Assembly: GCA_936432065.2 (NCBI GenBank)
Contig: OW386285.2
Span: forward strand, 106,521,869 to 106,585,868
Direction: 5' to 3'
DNA length: 64,000 nt
Source: Rutpela maculata
Lineage: Eukaryota > Arthropoda > Insecta > Coleoptera > Cerambycidae
Position numbers and translations under genes: made by a program. Positions 32,882 to 43,575 of this stretch are shown in pieces. Below the pieces are notes generated by a model, which had not been told where the DNA came from, searched no databases, and saw only the letters and a program-made list of their open reading frames with translations. The stretch's first letter is position 1; each line of letters opens with the position of its first letter.

Positions 32882-33088
32882 ATTATGAGTGAAAGTAATG
32901 CTTTTCCTAAAAATACAAGTGATATTTATTTTAAATGTACGAAAGGCTGTAAGAATATTTAGTGCAGCTGTAGAAAACTGAATAAATAATATTCTATTCT
33001 ATGTGTTTATTGTAAAGGTAAAGGAAATAATTGTGCCAATGGTTCTTCTACCTTTGATGAATCGGCTATCAATGAGGAATGTGGTGAA

Positions 33089-34751
33089 TAGGGTGTCTCA
33101 AAAAAAATGTTTTTTTGAAAACTGTTGCTCCCCAAGATTTTTCTGATTCTTTTTGGTTCCTAATGAAAAGATCTGAAGTTTGAAGTCTGTAGGAAAGTTT
33201 GCTCTAGGGGCCTACAGTTTTAAATTTCTATGAAAAGACGCCGAAATTAAGAAAAGTAATTATTTTTGAAAAATATATTTTCTCTAATTAAATTAATGTA
33301 GTTGGGGTTCTTCAGGCTTCCAAAAATAGCAATATATATGTACTACTTACATCAGTATTAATTGAAAGTGTATTTAAAATTATTTAATGAATAGCGAAAA
33401 TGCAAGAAAATTAACAAAATCAGTGTTTTCAGCAAATTTATATATAATGTACTACTGCGTGTCCCTATTGTGTCAAATATTTTTCTATGTTGTAAATTAA
33501 TAATTAGTTTTGCTATTTCTTGCATTATGCACTCCAGTGACACACGTAAACGTAAACTGCGAACTGAATCAGGAGTGTGGCTTCTTGAAAATTTAGTGGA
33601 CAAGCTGCCTTTGGATCGAATTGGGTTATGAGCCAGAAAAGGTTGATAAATTGCAACAAATCTGTTTTTTCAATGCTCTGGTTTACAGTAAATGCTGGTT
33701 GAACGTTCCTAAAGCAGCAGATGTCCCAATGAATGATATAAAACTATGGCACTGCTCGATTAGTTACAAAACTATTGATATTAAATTAGCTCAGGCCGCA
33801 TTAACAACTTTCAGTCGACATTTGGCAGAGGAGATAGTACCATTGTCACCCTTTTGTTAAAAAAACAGTAATTCACTGGTATTTCACTCTTGATTTTTAA
33901 CAATTAGGAAGCGACTTTTTTCTTTTCATTGTCGTATATCTTTTTTCAAAAGAGTGACAATGGTACTATCTCCTCTGCCAAATACCATGAGGGTCGACTG
34001 AAAGTTGTTAGTGCGGCCTGAGCTACTTTAGGATCAATAGTTTTGTAACTATTCGAGTAGTGCCACAGTTTTATATCATTCATTGGGGCATCTGCTGCTT
34101 TAGGAGCGTTCAACCAGCATTTAATTTGTAAACCAGAGCATTGAAAAGACAGATTTGCCGCAATTTATCAACCTTTTCTGCCGCATAATCCAATTCGAGC
34201 CAAAGGTAGCTTGTCCACTAAATTTTCAAGAAGCCACACATCTGATTCAAATCGCAGTTTACGTTTACGTTTGTCACTGGAATTCATAATACAAGAAATA
34301 GCAAAACTAATTAATTTACAACATAAAACACTTAAAAAAACATTTGACGCAATAGGGACACACAGTAGTACATCACATATAAAGCTAAAAACACTGATTC
34401 TGTTAATTTTCTTGCATTTTCACTATTCACTAAATAATTTTAAATACACTTTCAATTAATATTGATGTAAGTAGTATATATATTGTTATTTTTGGAAGCA
34501 TGAAGAACCCCAACTGCATTAATTTAATTAGAGAAAATGTGTTTTTCAAAAAGAATTACTTTTCTTAATTTCGACGTTTTTTTTTTAGAAATTTAAATTT
34601 AGAAAAAAATAGAATTTTAAAACTGGGGCAAACTTTTCCCCTAAATCTACAGGTTTCAAACTTCATATCTTTTCATTAGGAACCAAAAGGAATCAGAAAA
34701 ACCCTGGGGAGCAATAGTTTTCAAAAAAACATTTTTTTTTGAGACACCCTA
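33089..34751. mobile_element. 1.66-kb foldback with 8-bp target duplication
   Basis: Starts 'tagggtgtctcaaaaaaa' and ends with the inverse 'gagacaccct' + 'a'. Flanked by 'gtggtgaa' at 33081-33088 and 34752-34759. The left arm (33089-33855) and right arm (33950-34751) are near-complete inverted copies, with a loop under 100 bp. An 8-bp duplication fits the hAT, P or Merlin types; the TIR does not start with CAG, so hAT is less likely. Confidence 0.9.
33618..33860 (+). pseudogene. Transposon-type coding remnant in the foldback left arm
   Basis: Frame reads 'KVDKLQQICFFNALVYSKCW', 'LNVPKAADVPMNDIKLWHCS', 'ISYKTIDIKLAQAALTTFSR', 'HLAEEIVPLSPFC'. The right arm encodes the same piece on the minus strand (about 34210-33950) and there has 'FSRPSWYLAEEIVPL', keeping a Trp-Tyr-Leu that a small deletion removed on the left. 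The 'F(S)xHxWYLxEE' wording is familiar from uncharacterised transposon proteins of insects and other animals; I cannot name the family. Each arm carries a decayed copy, so the foldback arose by inverted duplication of a coding segment. Confidence 0.5.
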
Positions 34752-35459
34752 GTGGTGAAATTATGGCATATTACGGTAATGAAATTAATATAGTACATTT
34801 AATTTTGTTTCGACGAAAACTGGGTGAAAAAAGGAAGGTTAAAGAAAATACATTTTTGAAAATAAAAAAAAAAAATGAACTCTGTCTCCTAAAGGTACAT
34901 ACAATAACGTACAATCGAAAAGAAAATAAGTGACGTACAATGCCTCCTTGATAATTGAATTAAAAATTTTATTTCGTCCGCCATCTTTGACCGTTCTATT
35001 TGGCATACGGTGTCCCGGATTGGTACATTATATTTGACAATAAATGAGTTTTACTTTTGCCAACTTTGGTGAAATTACTCCTTCTATAGAAAAGATATTG
35101 AATTTTGATTCTTTGGGCCATTTTTGGTGTTGTCTATTTTTTTCAGGATGGCGGATTGACATATACATATCGGACGAGTCTATATTTTTTAAGAATTTTA
35201 TTTCAAATAAGCCGGTATTTTTAAAATTCCTATACGATTACTAGTACAAGATATATTAAGCAGATAAGTTGAAAATCCGTGAAAGCGCGTCAAAAAGTGC
35301 AACTTTTGACGCAAAAGGAATTTTTGGGCGCATATATTTTTTTCGTAATCAAGAGGTCATAATACATAAAAATCAAAAATAAAATTTCAGGTCGAGTGTT
35401 GTCGCCGAAAAAAATCAATTCGGCTGCACTATTGGTAAAGCTGTGTCGTATGCCAAATT

Positions 35460-35690
35460 TATTGTCCTGTCACATGTTGTTTTTATTATTTTTATAGGAT
35501 ATCCGTTCCGTATATTTTTCACTAAAAGTATATAAGGTTTCTTTTTCAAATAGTTTTTTAAACTTAGACTGTCGGAATAGAAAGATCTTAAATTTTATAA
35601 TCTACATAATCTGAAACGTCAAAATTCTTGGAGAGTGATTTTTTCATGATTACAGTACTTCCCTTCGGTAAGTGAGAGATGTATGAAAAT
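35460..35690 (+). repeat. Family F3, decayed copy
   Basis: 'gtatatttttcactaaaagta', 'aatctacataatctgaaacg' and the hairpin edge 'tacttcccttcggtaagtga' match 5775-5950, but the microsatellite is reduced to 'gactgtcgg'. Confidence 0.5.
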
Positions 35691-35949
35691 CGTTCTAAAT
35701 TCAGTTTGGTATGTTATATTGATTTTTAAAATTGGGAAATTTTTTTCACGAAATGAAAGAAATTTAATTTGATCTGAGTTCGAATTAGGTGTTTTCACTG
35801 TATGCTTTGCTTTTTTGATATTATTAAAATGAAGTACTCCATACATTAAAGCACTTACCAATATTTAAACACCATTCTTTCATGTATCAATTTAAAATTT
35901 CAACAAATAAATGTCAAAACTGAACAACTGAATGGGTATTATACAAAAC
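35691..35949. other. Spacer
   Basis: No supportable feature; the frame 35619-35861 has no motif. Confidence 0.4.
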
Positions 35950-36330
35950 TGGCTGTGACGTCATCGGTTGCATTAAAATAACCTCAACTTTTAGGTTTTT
36001 TAAGTTTGTTGTCATTTTTAATGATTATATCCGCACTTCTACTTTGAGACCAGTATGGCTCCAAGCAAACACTTAAAAATTGACGCATATGATGTCTCAA
36101 TATTGTTGATTACTAAAAATGGGCTGCTAATTATAGGTTAGATTTCCAACCTACAAAAATCGCCTTATTTTATTGGCAGAAAATATTTAAAACTTTATGA
36201 ACATTACATTAAACAAGATTTTAGTTGAAAATATGGGAACCAAGCGGAAATTTTCATAATAGTGACATATTACTCGAAAATTTTTAAAAGATAAGCATGT
36301 ATTTTGAGGTTAGGTGTTTATGACCGATGA
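35950..36330 (-). mobile_element. Element H fragment (empty target copy)
   Basis: Minus-strand relative of 2950-3100 and 56800-57000: 'tggctccaagcaaacac', 'gctgctaattataggttaga', 'aactttatgaacattacatt', 'tatgggaaccaagcgg'. At 'ctaattata' it shows the uninterrupted target into which the THAP/SWIM-type element inserted at 3095. Confidence 0.65.
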
Positions 36331-36865
36331 CGTCAACAACATAGCTTAGTGTTTTGGGTGGTAAAATTTTAATTCAAATTTAAATATACTTTTTCTTGGA
36401 TATTACTCGACTGGTTGTGGAAATTCAAATGTTTTTAGTTATAATTAAGTATTACCTTCACAGTCAATGAGATTTTAAAATTTGTGAAAACACTGAATTG
36501 TGCTTTCCGAGCGAGCGTACGCGTTGGAAAAACGCTCCCATCAAAACGCGAGAACACCAGATAAAAATCCGCTAAATTTGATAAAACAGGAATATAAGCA
36601 TTTTTAAAGTACCTCTTTTCCACCCAAGTTTATTTATCCAAGTTTATTTATGTCTTAGTGACTAACAAGTGTCTGCCTCATAAAACCATTGCAGTGTTTT
36701 TTAGGTCCAAACCCTAGCTAAATACAAAGTGTAAAAAATATAATTTTAAAAGTGTCAAGTGAGTGATAGGCTTGAGGAATAATACTTATCTTGGGACGTG
36801 TGATTCTGTGAGTAGTGATTAATTTCATACATAATTTGTATTTGTATTAAAAAGAGTGTGTCTTT
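36331..36865. other. Spacer
   Basis: Frame 36435-36623 has no domain. No repeat ends found. Confidence 0.4.
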
Positions 36866-37300
36866 GTGAGAAAACCGCGGGGAAAAATGAATTCCACAAA
36901 GAAGTCGCAGCGATACATGTTCTGCCAGAATCAGAAACAGAGGAATCAGAAGAAGAAGAAGAAGAAGAAGATTTGTAGAAGCAGAAATACAAAAAGACAT
37001 AAACACTCCATATCACGACACAACACAAATTTCACAAGAAGACTCAAAAGAGGCAGAAGTCCAGAACTAAAAACACAAAAAAAGGGAGCTTAAACGCTCC
37101 CTCACGACATAATGCGGTAACGTATCTCACAAATACCTGCACCTCCCATCCCACATTCCTTTACCATGCGCCATGTAGCTCTCGCTGCTGGTAACAAGCA
37201 TGACCTTAGTCCAACCCAGCGTGGATGTAGCAGGCCCAGTTGTATAACCTGGGAGTGGTAGCAATGCCTACCACACGCTGGTAAATCAATCAATCAATGA
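36866..37300 (+). mobile_element. Non-LTR retroelement 3' tail with (AATC)n end, copy 2
   Basis: Second copy of 24744-25176. It begins 'atgaattccacaaagaagtc', contains a (gaa)n run at 36949-36970 and ends 'ggtaaatcaatcaatcaatg'. The two copies start at different points, as 5' truncations do. The four overlapping frames (36755-37293) are not separate genes; the +1 frame 36866-37093 is the homologue of the end of the frame at 24287. Confidence 0.7.
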
Positions 37301-37942
37301 AAAAATTTTAATTTGATGAAAATTTTTCGAGAAACTTTTTCTTCTTATTTTTGCCGTAAGAACTTTTCTTATGTGTGATAGTTTGTTAGTGCCGAAATTT
37401 AACTGCATAAAGTGAAAATAAGTATTTATATCCAATTTAATTATTACTGTTTATTATATTTTTTAATTTTTTTAAACTTACCAAATTAAATTCAGGATAA
37501 ATGTATTTATTAAACATTTTTTAAACAAAATTACAAAGAGATGTACCAGAAATAGAAACTACATTTTTGTAGTAAATAAACACCGTGTAAACAAAAGGTT
37601 CTAACGTTAACAACAAGAAATTTGCCCAAAGCATTCTAGCAAATTTGGATGAATGGCGATAAGATCCTTATTTGCCCCCCACAACAATTTTTTTTTAAAT
37701 ACGGGGCAAGATAAAAAAATACTATTTTTTCAAACTTCAAAATTTTTTGAAGATACGACAAATAATATACATTTTACATAGTGCGATTTTTTACCATCGA
37801 TAAAGATCGGCTAAATTTCAGTCCTTTCACCAAAGTACGTGAAAATCATCATTTGTGTTTTTTGGTTGGTTGTTTCACACCGAACACAAGAGAGTATTGC
37901 AAAGATTTTGAAATATGTAGTGTGAGAACGTAAAATCTTTGA
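37301..37942. other. AT-rich spacer
   Basis: Nothing recognisable. Confidence 0.45.
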
Positions 37943-38127
37943 TATATAGTCGAGTAAACTCTAAGCTGGCGCGTCCAAAGGTCGCTTCATTATATAAACT
38001 AAGAGAATAAGACATACGCAACTAGTTCATCTCTATGTCACTGCGATAGCTTTATGCGCATCGCATCAAATCGTACGTCGTGTTACCAATTCATACATAC
38101 GCCACCTTAGAGTTTACCAGACTATAT
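37943..38127. mobile_element. 185-bp MITE
   Basis: Left 'atagtcgagtaaactctaag' and 'ctggcg', right 'cgccacc' and 'ttagagtttaccagactat': about 26-bp inverted ends with three mismatches. Flanked by 'ta' repeats, so a TA target is plausible. No coding capacity. Confidence 0.7.
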
Positions 38128-38447
38128 GTAAAAATCAAAGTGGTACTCGCTTGTGCTCATATATAGTGAAAAACAAACTTATACGAAATTGAGTTGGTAT
38201 CGTATATGAGGAAACGAATGGGTAATTTGATGTTTTATTTCATTTTCTCTTTTCCTATTTATTGTAAACGCTAATTATGATAAAACCGCCTGGCGCAGAT
38301 AAAGTTCTTTCCAAAATCATACGTCAGGATAAACGTCACGATAAAAATAATAACGATATTCATGCTTTTATTTCATACTCGTACTCATTTGTAAGTATTA
38401 TTACCTTTGCCACCGCAAGTATAGAATCTTTACGTAGGTGAATATTG
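38128..38447. other. Spacer
   Basis: No feature seen. Confidence 0.4.
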
Positions 38448-38705
38448 ATATTTACCCCCATTTACCCCACTCCTTCAACGGATTAAGATCAAAATATAAT
38501 CTGGTTCCAGATTCTCGTTAAAATATATATGTGTACCAAATTTCAAGTCAATGTCTTAAACGGTTCCAGAGTAATCGTGCGCACAAAAAGTTACAGATAG
38601 GCCGACCGACAGACAGAATTTTTTTTTGCTAAGACTTAAAATCTCGACGTTTCATGACATTCTAAGCCTATTTGAATAATAAATATTTTCAATTTTCTTT
38701 TTGCA
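38448..38705 (-). mobile_element. Family F1 fragment, copy 3
   Basis: Only the microsatellite side is kept: 'atttaccccactccttcaac', 'ggtaccaaatttcaagtcaa'-like text, 'cgtgcgcacaaaaag', 'cgaccgacagacag', 'tctcgacgtttcatgacatt'. The terminal hairpin is missing. Confidence 0.7.
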
Positions 38706-39660
38706 TCAAGTTTTAAGAAACCCTGCGTGCAGTCACTTCTGTGTCTAGTTTCCAAGTTTCGGGAAGTAATTACAGAGTTTTTTGTGTGTTCACAATTGTC
38801 TTTTGGATGATTTCAAGATGAGCGAGCAATTGAATGTGAATTTTGTGGCAGAGACAGTAGCTTCGTGTGCGGAGCCCGGTTACTAACGAGTTAGCGATCA
38901 GTTTATATTTCCGTCACAAACCAGTTACCGTTTCTAATGAGTAGCTTCGTGTGCGGAGGGCCTAAGAGTGTCGCTGGCTCCCGTACTAGAAAGGCTATCC
39001 AAGGAATTCATAACAAAAGTCTTAAAAGTATCAGTACATTGTTCAGAGATGTAAAGTCGTAAAGACTTATTTTTGGTCGGGATTTTTTGAATTTTCTATT
39101 TTATTCTTGTTATTAATATATTTTTGTACTATAATGAATAAACTGAGTATAAATAACAAATAATTAAATCTCATTCGTACTTTTACTTTCGTTTACTATT
39201 AAATCTTCAAATTACTGACATCTTAACGTTCTCACTCGGTATTTATCGTGTAATAAAAACAAATTTCTGGAATTTAATAAGCTTTCCATATGATGACATA
39301 TTACGTATGATTAGCTGGAATTAAAACGGCTTCGTAAAACCGATTTTCGTTATTTTTTCCAAAATAGCAGTTATTTCTGGCTACCTAGCAGGAAAACTAT
39401 TGTGTTGGTACTAACACTGAAGAAAACGTATGTATGCTAACTTTTAGGACTCTTGAGTTTTAGTGGAACGATTTGCTTTACCGTCTGTACTATTATTAGT
39501 GCTCTCCAATTTTCCAGACCTAAAATGATGCGACTATTGATACTGGCAGTGGGTAACACCCTTTAGTTGTTTCAAGTGGTTTTATTTATATTTTTGAAGA
39601 GCGAGTTTCTAGATGCAACTTTGTTCTTTTTAAAAGTAGACTAGGAACTACCCACGTTTT
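38706..39660. other. Spacer with one spaced direct repeat
   Basis: 'gtagcttcgtgtgcggag' occurs at 38857 and again at 38941, 84 bp apart. A short frame starting 'MSEQLNVNFVAETV' at about 38818 ends after 22 codons. No gene is supported. Confidence 0.4.
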
Positions 39661-40010
39661 AACCTCCCCACAATAAAATTGTGGGAGGTTACTACAATTA
39701 GTCCAAAATCGAAAATTGAGATAACATCAAATCTTTACGTTTTGAGGTCCCAGGAACCCAAAAAAGTTGTTTCTGAAAAATGTCTGTGTGTGTGTATGTG
39801 TGTGTGTGTGTGTGTGTATGTGCCGTCATATTTATGGAGACCTGTGTGTGCATCAAACTCATTTCTGGGATACTCCAAAACTGTGGCATACATACACGCG
39901 TATGCCAGAGTCTTTATCCACCAGAACTCTGTGATTCATCATATTTTAGCGGACCATCTATTATAAATCCTTCGGGTGACCATTTATCCGTCACGGTTCA
40001 CAATAATCAT
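39661..40010 (+). repeat. Family F2 element, copy 2
   Basis: Hairpin 'aacctccccacaat' / 'attgtgggaggtt' at 39661-39690, the same 110-bp block as at 2411, then a (gt)n microsatellite at 39785-39820. Downstream it departs from the other copies ('tggagacctgtgtgtgcatc'). The three frames over it are repeat artefacts. Confidence 0.75.
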
Positions 40011-42288
40011 TATCATAGAGAATAAGATAATCGACTATTTTCTCAAAAGGCAAAATGTGTGAAAAGTTGCCAGAAATGCATAGTTTTACGTGTGGTACTT
40101 TCTACAATATTTGTGGCATGCACGGATTGTGTATTATTATACTGTGCTAGAGCGCCCTCTACGTTATATTTTTTACAGCAAGCACTTTTAGGAGTTTCTG
40201 CTTCCGACAGATTCAAGTTAGCCACAAATGGGTATTTTTGAGTGGATCAAATTAAAAGTGATACTTACTAAAAATAAATATAATACTAATAATGTGCTCA
40301 ACAGACACTTATTGTTAGCCATATATTTAAATGTTCATGATTAATGTATACATTTTTCGGAAACAATAAAAAAAATGTTAAAGTAACAAATGTTAAAGTA
40401 AAAGTTGTTCCAAATGAAATTAACTATTATTTTTTACTAACATAAAATTTTGTTCATGCTTTTATACGAAGCGACAAGATAAAGTGGTACTTTTTAAATG
40501 GAACACCCTGTATATTATTTTAGTTTTAGATTCTACTTCAAATTTTCATCATCGTCATATAAGGTACTATGTGTCTAAAATGTCTATTATCTCAGCATTT
40601 AACAAAAAAAAAAATGACGGATAGAGGTTAACATGTTTTAAGTAAATTACCGGCCTGAGGGACGTAGGAGGTGGAAAACGTAGAGGCGGTAGTGCGTTTT
40701 TGCCCGATTTCTAGTAAATATCTCTACATTAATATCTGCAAAAAATTTAAACAATACTTTTTTATGGCCATCATCAAAAATGTCATTTTCTTCAAGTCTC
40801 AACACTCGTCAAAAACCTCCATTACGTGGAGGAAGTAATACAATGAAAATATCGATAAGCCGACCTAACAGTTTGATGAGCTAAATATTTCACTGTTTTC
40901 AAAACCACCTTAGTTACATCTTACCCTTCAATTATATATGGACGGTAATTTCAGTTGTACCTGTCAGATATGCAAAGTTAGCTTAGCTTATCAATATCTT
41001 CCTTCTTAATGGTAGTACTACTACCTTGTTACCAATATGGTCCCACTTAAAAAAATTTACTTTAGTACAAAGAATCATTTTATTTCTCTATGTAATTTCG
41101 GGATTTCTAGCATTATGTGTGATTATAAGGATTTTTTGACTAAATTGATATTTGATATTACTCATATGCACAAAATATATAGTTTTTAAACTATTAAATA
41201 TTTATGTTGAATTTTAATAATTTTATTTTCATGCAATTTTATACAAATTGTTTCAATTGAACTATTTAACGGATTTAACAAATGATATTAGGAAACTATA
41301 GCTCCGTCCGTTAATATAAGGAATATAAGTAATAAATTAAAATTAAAAACACTCTATATATGTAATTTTTTCTGTCATATCAAAGTATAAAATATATCTG
41401 GATTCCATAACATCTAATTTGAGTGCTAATGAATGGATTTTGATGAAACCTTGTTGTGTTTGTAATGAAGTTAATAAAAATGTTGAAAAAAGATTAGAGT
41501 AGGAGATGATCGGAAGGGGTAGAAAACACCCCTTTTATCATGGGTTCTGTAACTTGTAGAATTAGGTCAAAAATGTAATAAAACAATATGTTTACCTTTT
41601 TGACCCAAAATAATATGTTTTTACTCTTATGAATTTTTTCTAAAAATGCATATTTTTCGAGATATGGCCACTCCAAAATCCATAAAAGTGGGGGAGGGAA
41701 AATGTAAAAGTTGAAAAAAAAATCTGAAAAAATTCAGGTGAAATATCATCGAAATACAAGCCTTTTTTTATTTGCAGATTCCCTGTAAAGTGTGTTTTCA
41801 CCGAGTTTTTCCGGAAAAAACATGAAAAACCACCCTTTTTTTGAAATTGTAGCGCTAAAATAAGTAACTTAAAAATTTGAAAAAATTTAAACTTTATGCA
41901 TTGAGGACTTCTAAATATTTTTTGTCTCTTGGAATGTTTTTGTAACTTGCTAATTTTCCGAGTTGCAGGCAGTTTTTCACGATAAATAATGTACTACATT
42001 TTTTGCACATTACAAAATACATGAAAATTCAAAAAATGACCGTGAACTATATATATTATTATAAAAACATATGGAACCTATATAGTTATACCATTTTTAA
42101 AGGTTCAATATAATTTTTAGATTAAGAATGTGAAAAAGTTTTCCGGAAAATTTTTGTTTTTCACAATTCTTATTTGGTAATGATAAGAGTGGGAGAACTG
42201 ATTCAAAGGATTGAAATAGGTTTATATTATATTTACAAGTATAACACTTATTTTATTTAAAGTATAAATATTGTAACCATAATTTTAT
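40011..42288. other. AT-rich stretch, no gene
   Basis: Frames 40043-40241 and 41494-41676 show no motif. 'aacaccctgtatatta' at 40501 resembles a lone mariner-type terminus. 41300-42170 contains runs of short oligo-A/T phrases only. Confidence 0.45.
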
Positions 42289-42290
42289 TT

Positions 42291-42534
42291 ATAGTAAAGA
42301 CTCATCAAATGAATTTGTTTCGTCAACTTCCAAAGTTTCATTTGTTCCGTTAGTATCTATTAAATCTTCCGCAGGTTTACAATTAGTACAATCTACACCA
42401 TTGTACTTTTCACAAGCTGAGGTGCAATGAAGTTCAAAAGTTTTGGCTCGGATATTCTTTTTGAGAAAGACATGATGCGAACGGTTCAACGGTTGCACAG
42501 GAAAAATGAAAGTCGTATTTAAGTTTATAATACC
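42291..42534 (-). pseudogene. Cys-containing acidic C-terminal coding fragment
   Basis: Minus-strand frame open from beyond 42530 without an ATG: 'NTTFIFPVQPLNRSHHVFLK', 'KNIRAKTFELHCTSACEKYN', 'GVDCTNCKPAEDLIDTNGTN', 'ETLEVDETNSFDESLL', stop at about 42289. The balanced composition, 'C-SAC-KY-G-DCTNC' and the acidic tail look like real protein rather than random AT-rich frame, similar in style to the ends of insect transposon proteins. No start, no named domain, no neighbouring partner. Confidence 0.4.
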
Positions 42535-42574
42535 TAGTAAGTGCCCGCACTAGTCAATCGAAAAGTATTACTAT

Positions 42575-42887
42575 CATAGTGATCGTAAAAAAACACATTT
42601 TTTTTTTTTTGTTGAAATAAGTTTAGAATGCAATGAATCATCGAGACTTAAATTTGACAGAAAAAAATTTTGTATCTGTTCTTCTGTCTGTAACTTTATT
42701 TGTGCGCACATTTTCATTCGAACAGTTTAACTTAATTGACGACTTCACATATTATCGACGATTTCAAACATTATATTAAAATTCTATGAGCGATTAGTTT
42801 CGCTTACTAGAGTGCAAATATAGTATCAAGATGTTTTCGATTAAAGAGACTTGGATGGGAAATTTGGATGTGGAAGTAGTGATTCCT
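42575..42887 (+). mobile_element. Family F1, internally deleted copy 4
   Basis: Keeps the hairpin-side text ('gatcgtaaaaaaac', 'agaatgcaatgaatcatcga', 'tctgtctgtaac', 'tgtgcgcacattt') and the far end ('gagacttggatgggaaattt', 'gtggaagtagtgattcctt'), but lacks the whole 'ccacccc' middle. Confidence 0.65.
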
Positions 42888-43439
42888 TAAAAATAAAAGA
42901 TGTGGTGGTGTAACTGATCTCGTGGGTATCCGGTATATTAGAGTTGAAAAAAAAAAACCGAACGCTTCGCCGAAACGTGAAAATATACGTTGAAACAATC
43001 ATATCGTTTTTTTAAATATTTTTAAGTTTTATTTTAACAAAAAAATTAACAATACATTTTTTTGTATGTTATCCTACTTTTCTGGGCAACTATGTATGGG
43101 AAACTATTATTGAGACCACAAGCAATATTCGTCATTTCTTTTAACCGAGGCAATGAGATTTAGTATGTTTTTTAAATCTTTAAACATTCAATTTTAGAAA
43201 AAATTACGATAATCTGGGGATTGTTGTCAAATTATATAATTTTTACTTTGATAAATTCAAAGAAATTTTCTGGCTCTTTAACTTTCTATAATTGCTAAAT
43301 TAAATTTTTAAGTATTTCAAAAAGATATTAAATCGCATTGCCTCAGCCCGAAAAAAAATCACGAATATTGCTTATGGTCTTAATAATAGTTTTCCATACT
43401 TACATAATTTGCACAGCAAAAAATATATATAATGAAAAA
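42888..43439. other. Spacer
   Basis: Two phrases around 'agcaatattcgtcatttc' (43120) and 'cacgaatattgcttatgg' (43360) are inverse to each other, with 'aatgagatttag' / 'aatcgcattg' and 'ggaaactattattgagac' / 'gtcttaataatagttttcc'. They form a weak foldback of about 350 bp (43087-43400). Confidence 0.45.
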
Positions 43440-43575
43440 TAACTCTTATGTTACCGTGCTTAAAGGAAACGTGACGGACGGACATACCGACAGACAGACG
43501 GACGGATGGACGGACATTTTGAAAGTCGTTCAGAATTCAGTCACCAACGTTTTCCTAGTTGCGAAGAGTATAATA
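43440..43575 (+). repeat. Family F4 repeat end, copy 2
   Basis: (GACG/GACA)n at 43470-43515 followed by 'acattttgaaagtcgttcag' and 'gcgaagagtataata'; partner of 20215-20440. Confidence 0.6.

Larger units (their letters stand above)
32885..34933 (+). pseudogene. Cys-rich (CXC-like) protein gene split by a foldback insertion
   Basis: ATG at 32885: 'MSESNAFPKNTSDIYFKC', then 'TKGCKN', a stop, 'CSCRKLNK', a stop, 'CVYCKGKGNNCANGSSTFDE' and 'SAINEECGE'. There the 1663-bp foldback begins. Beyond it, after collapsing the 8-bp duplication, the frame continues 'IMAYYGNEINIVHLILFRRK' and ends near 34933. The paired 'KGCKN-CSCRK' and 'C-YCKG--NC-N' pattern resembles tesmin/TSO1-type CXC segments found near the ends of some insect transposon proteins; I recall this and cannot check it. 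Two in-frame stops plus the insertion make it dead. The second part is lysine-rich without a recognised domain. Confidence 0.5.
30595..35431. mobile_element. 4.8-kb long-TIR element
   Basis: Left arm 30595-31060 and right arm 34985-35431 are inverted copies. Outer edge: 'cagtacagtcgaa' and 'ttcggctgcacta'. Then come 'tttcggcgacaac', 'tgacgcgctttcacg', 'agatatattaagcagataag' and the inner edge 'ccaatcccggacacc' / 'ggtgtcccggattgg'. 'ttg' on both sides might be a 3-bp target duplication, which is weak evidence. Between the arms lie repeat copy B and a gene remnant split by another foldback. The frames in the arms (30608-30910, 31008-31196, 35044-35244) are not protein-like. Confidence 0.8.
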
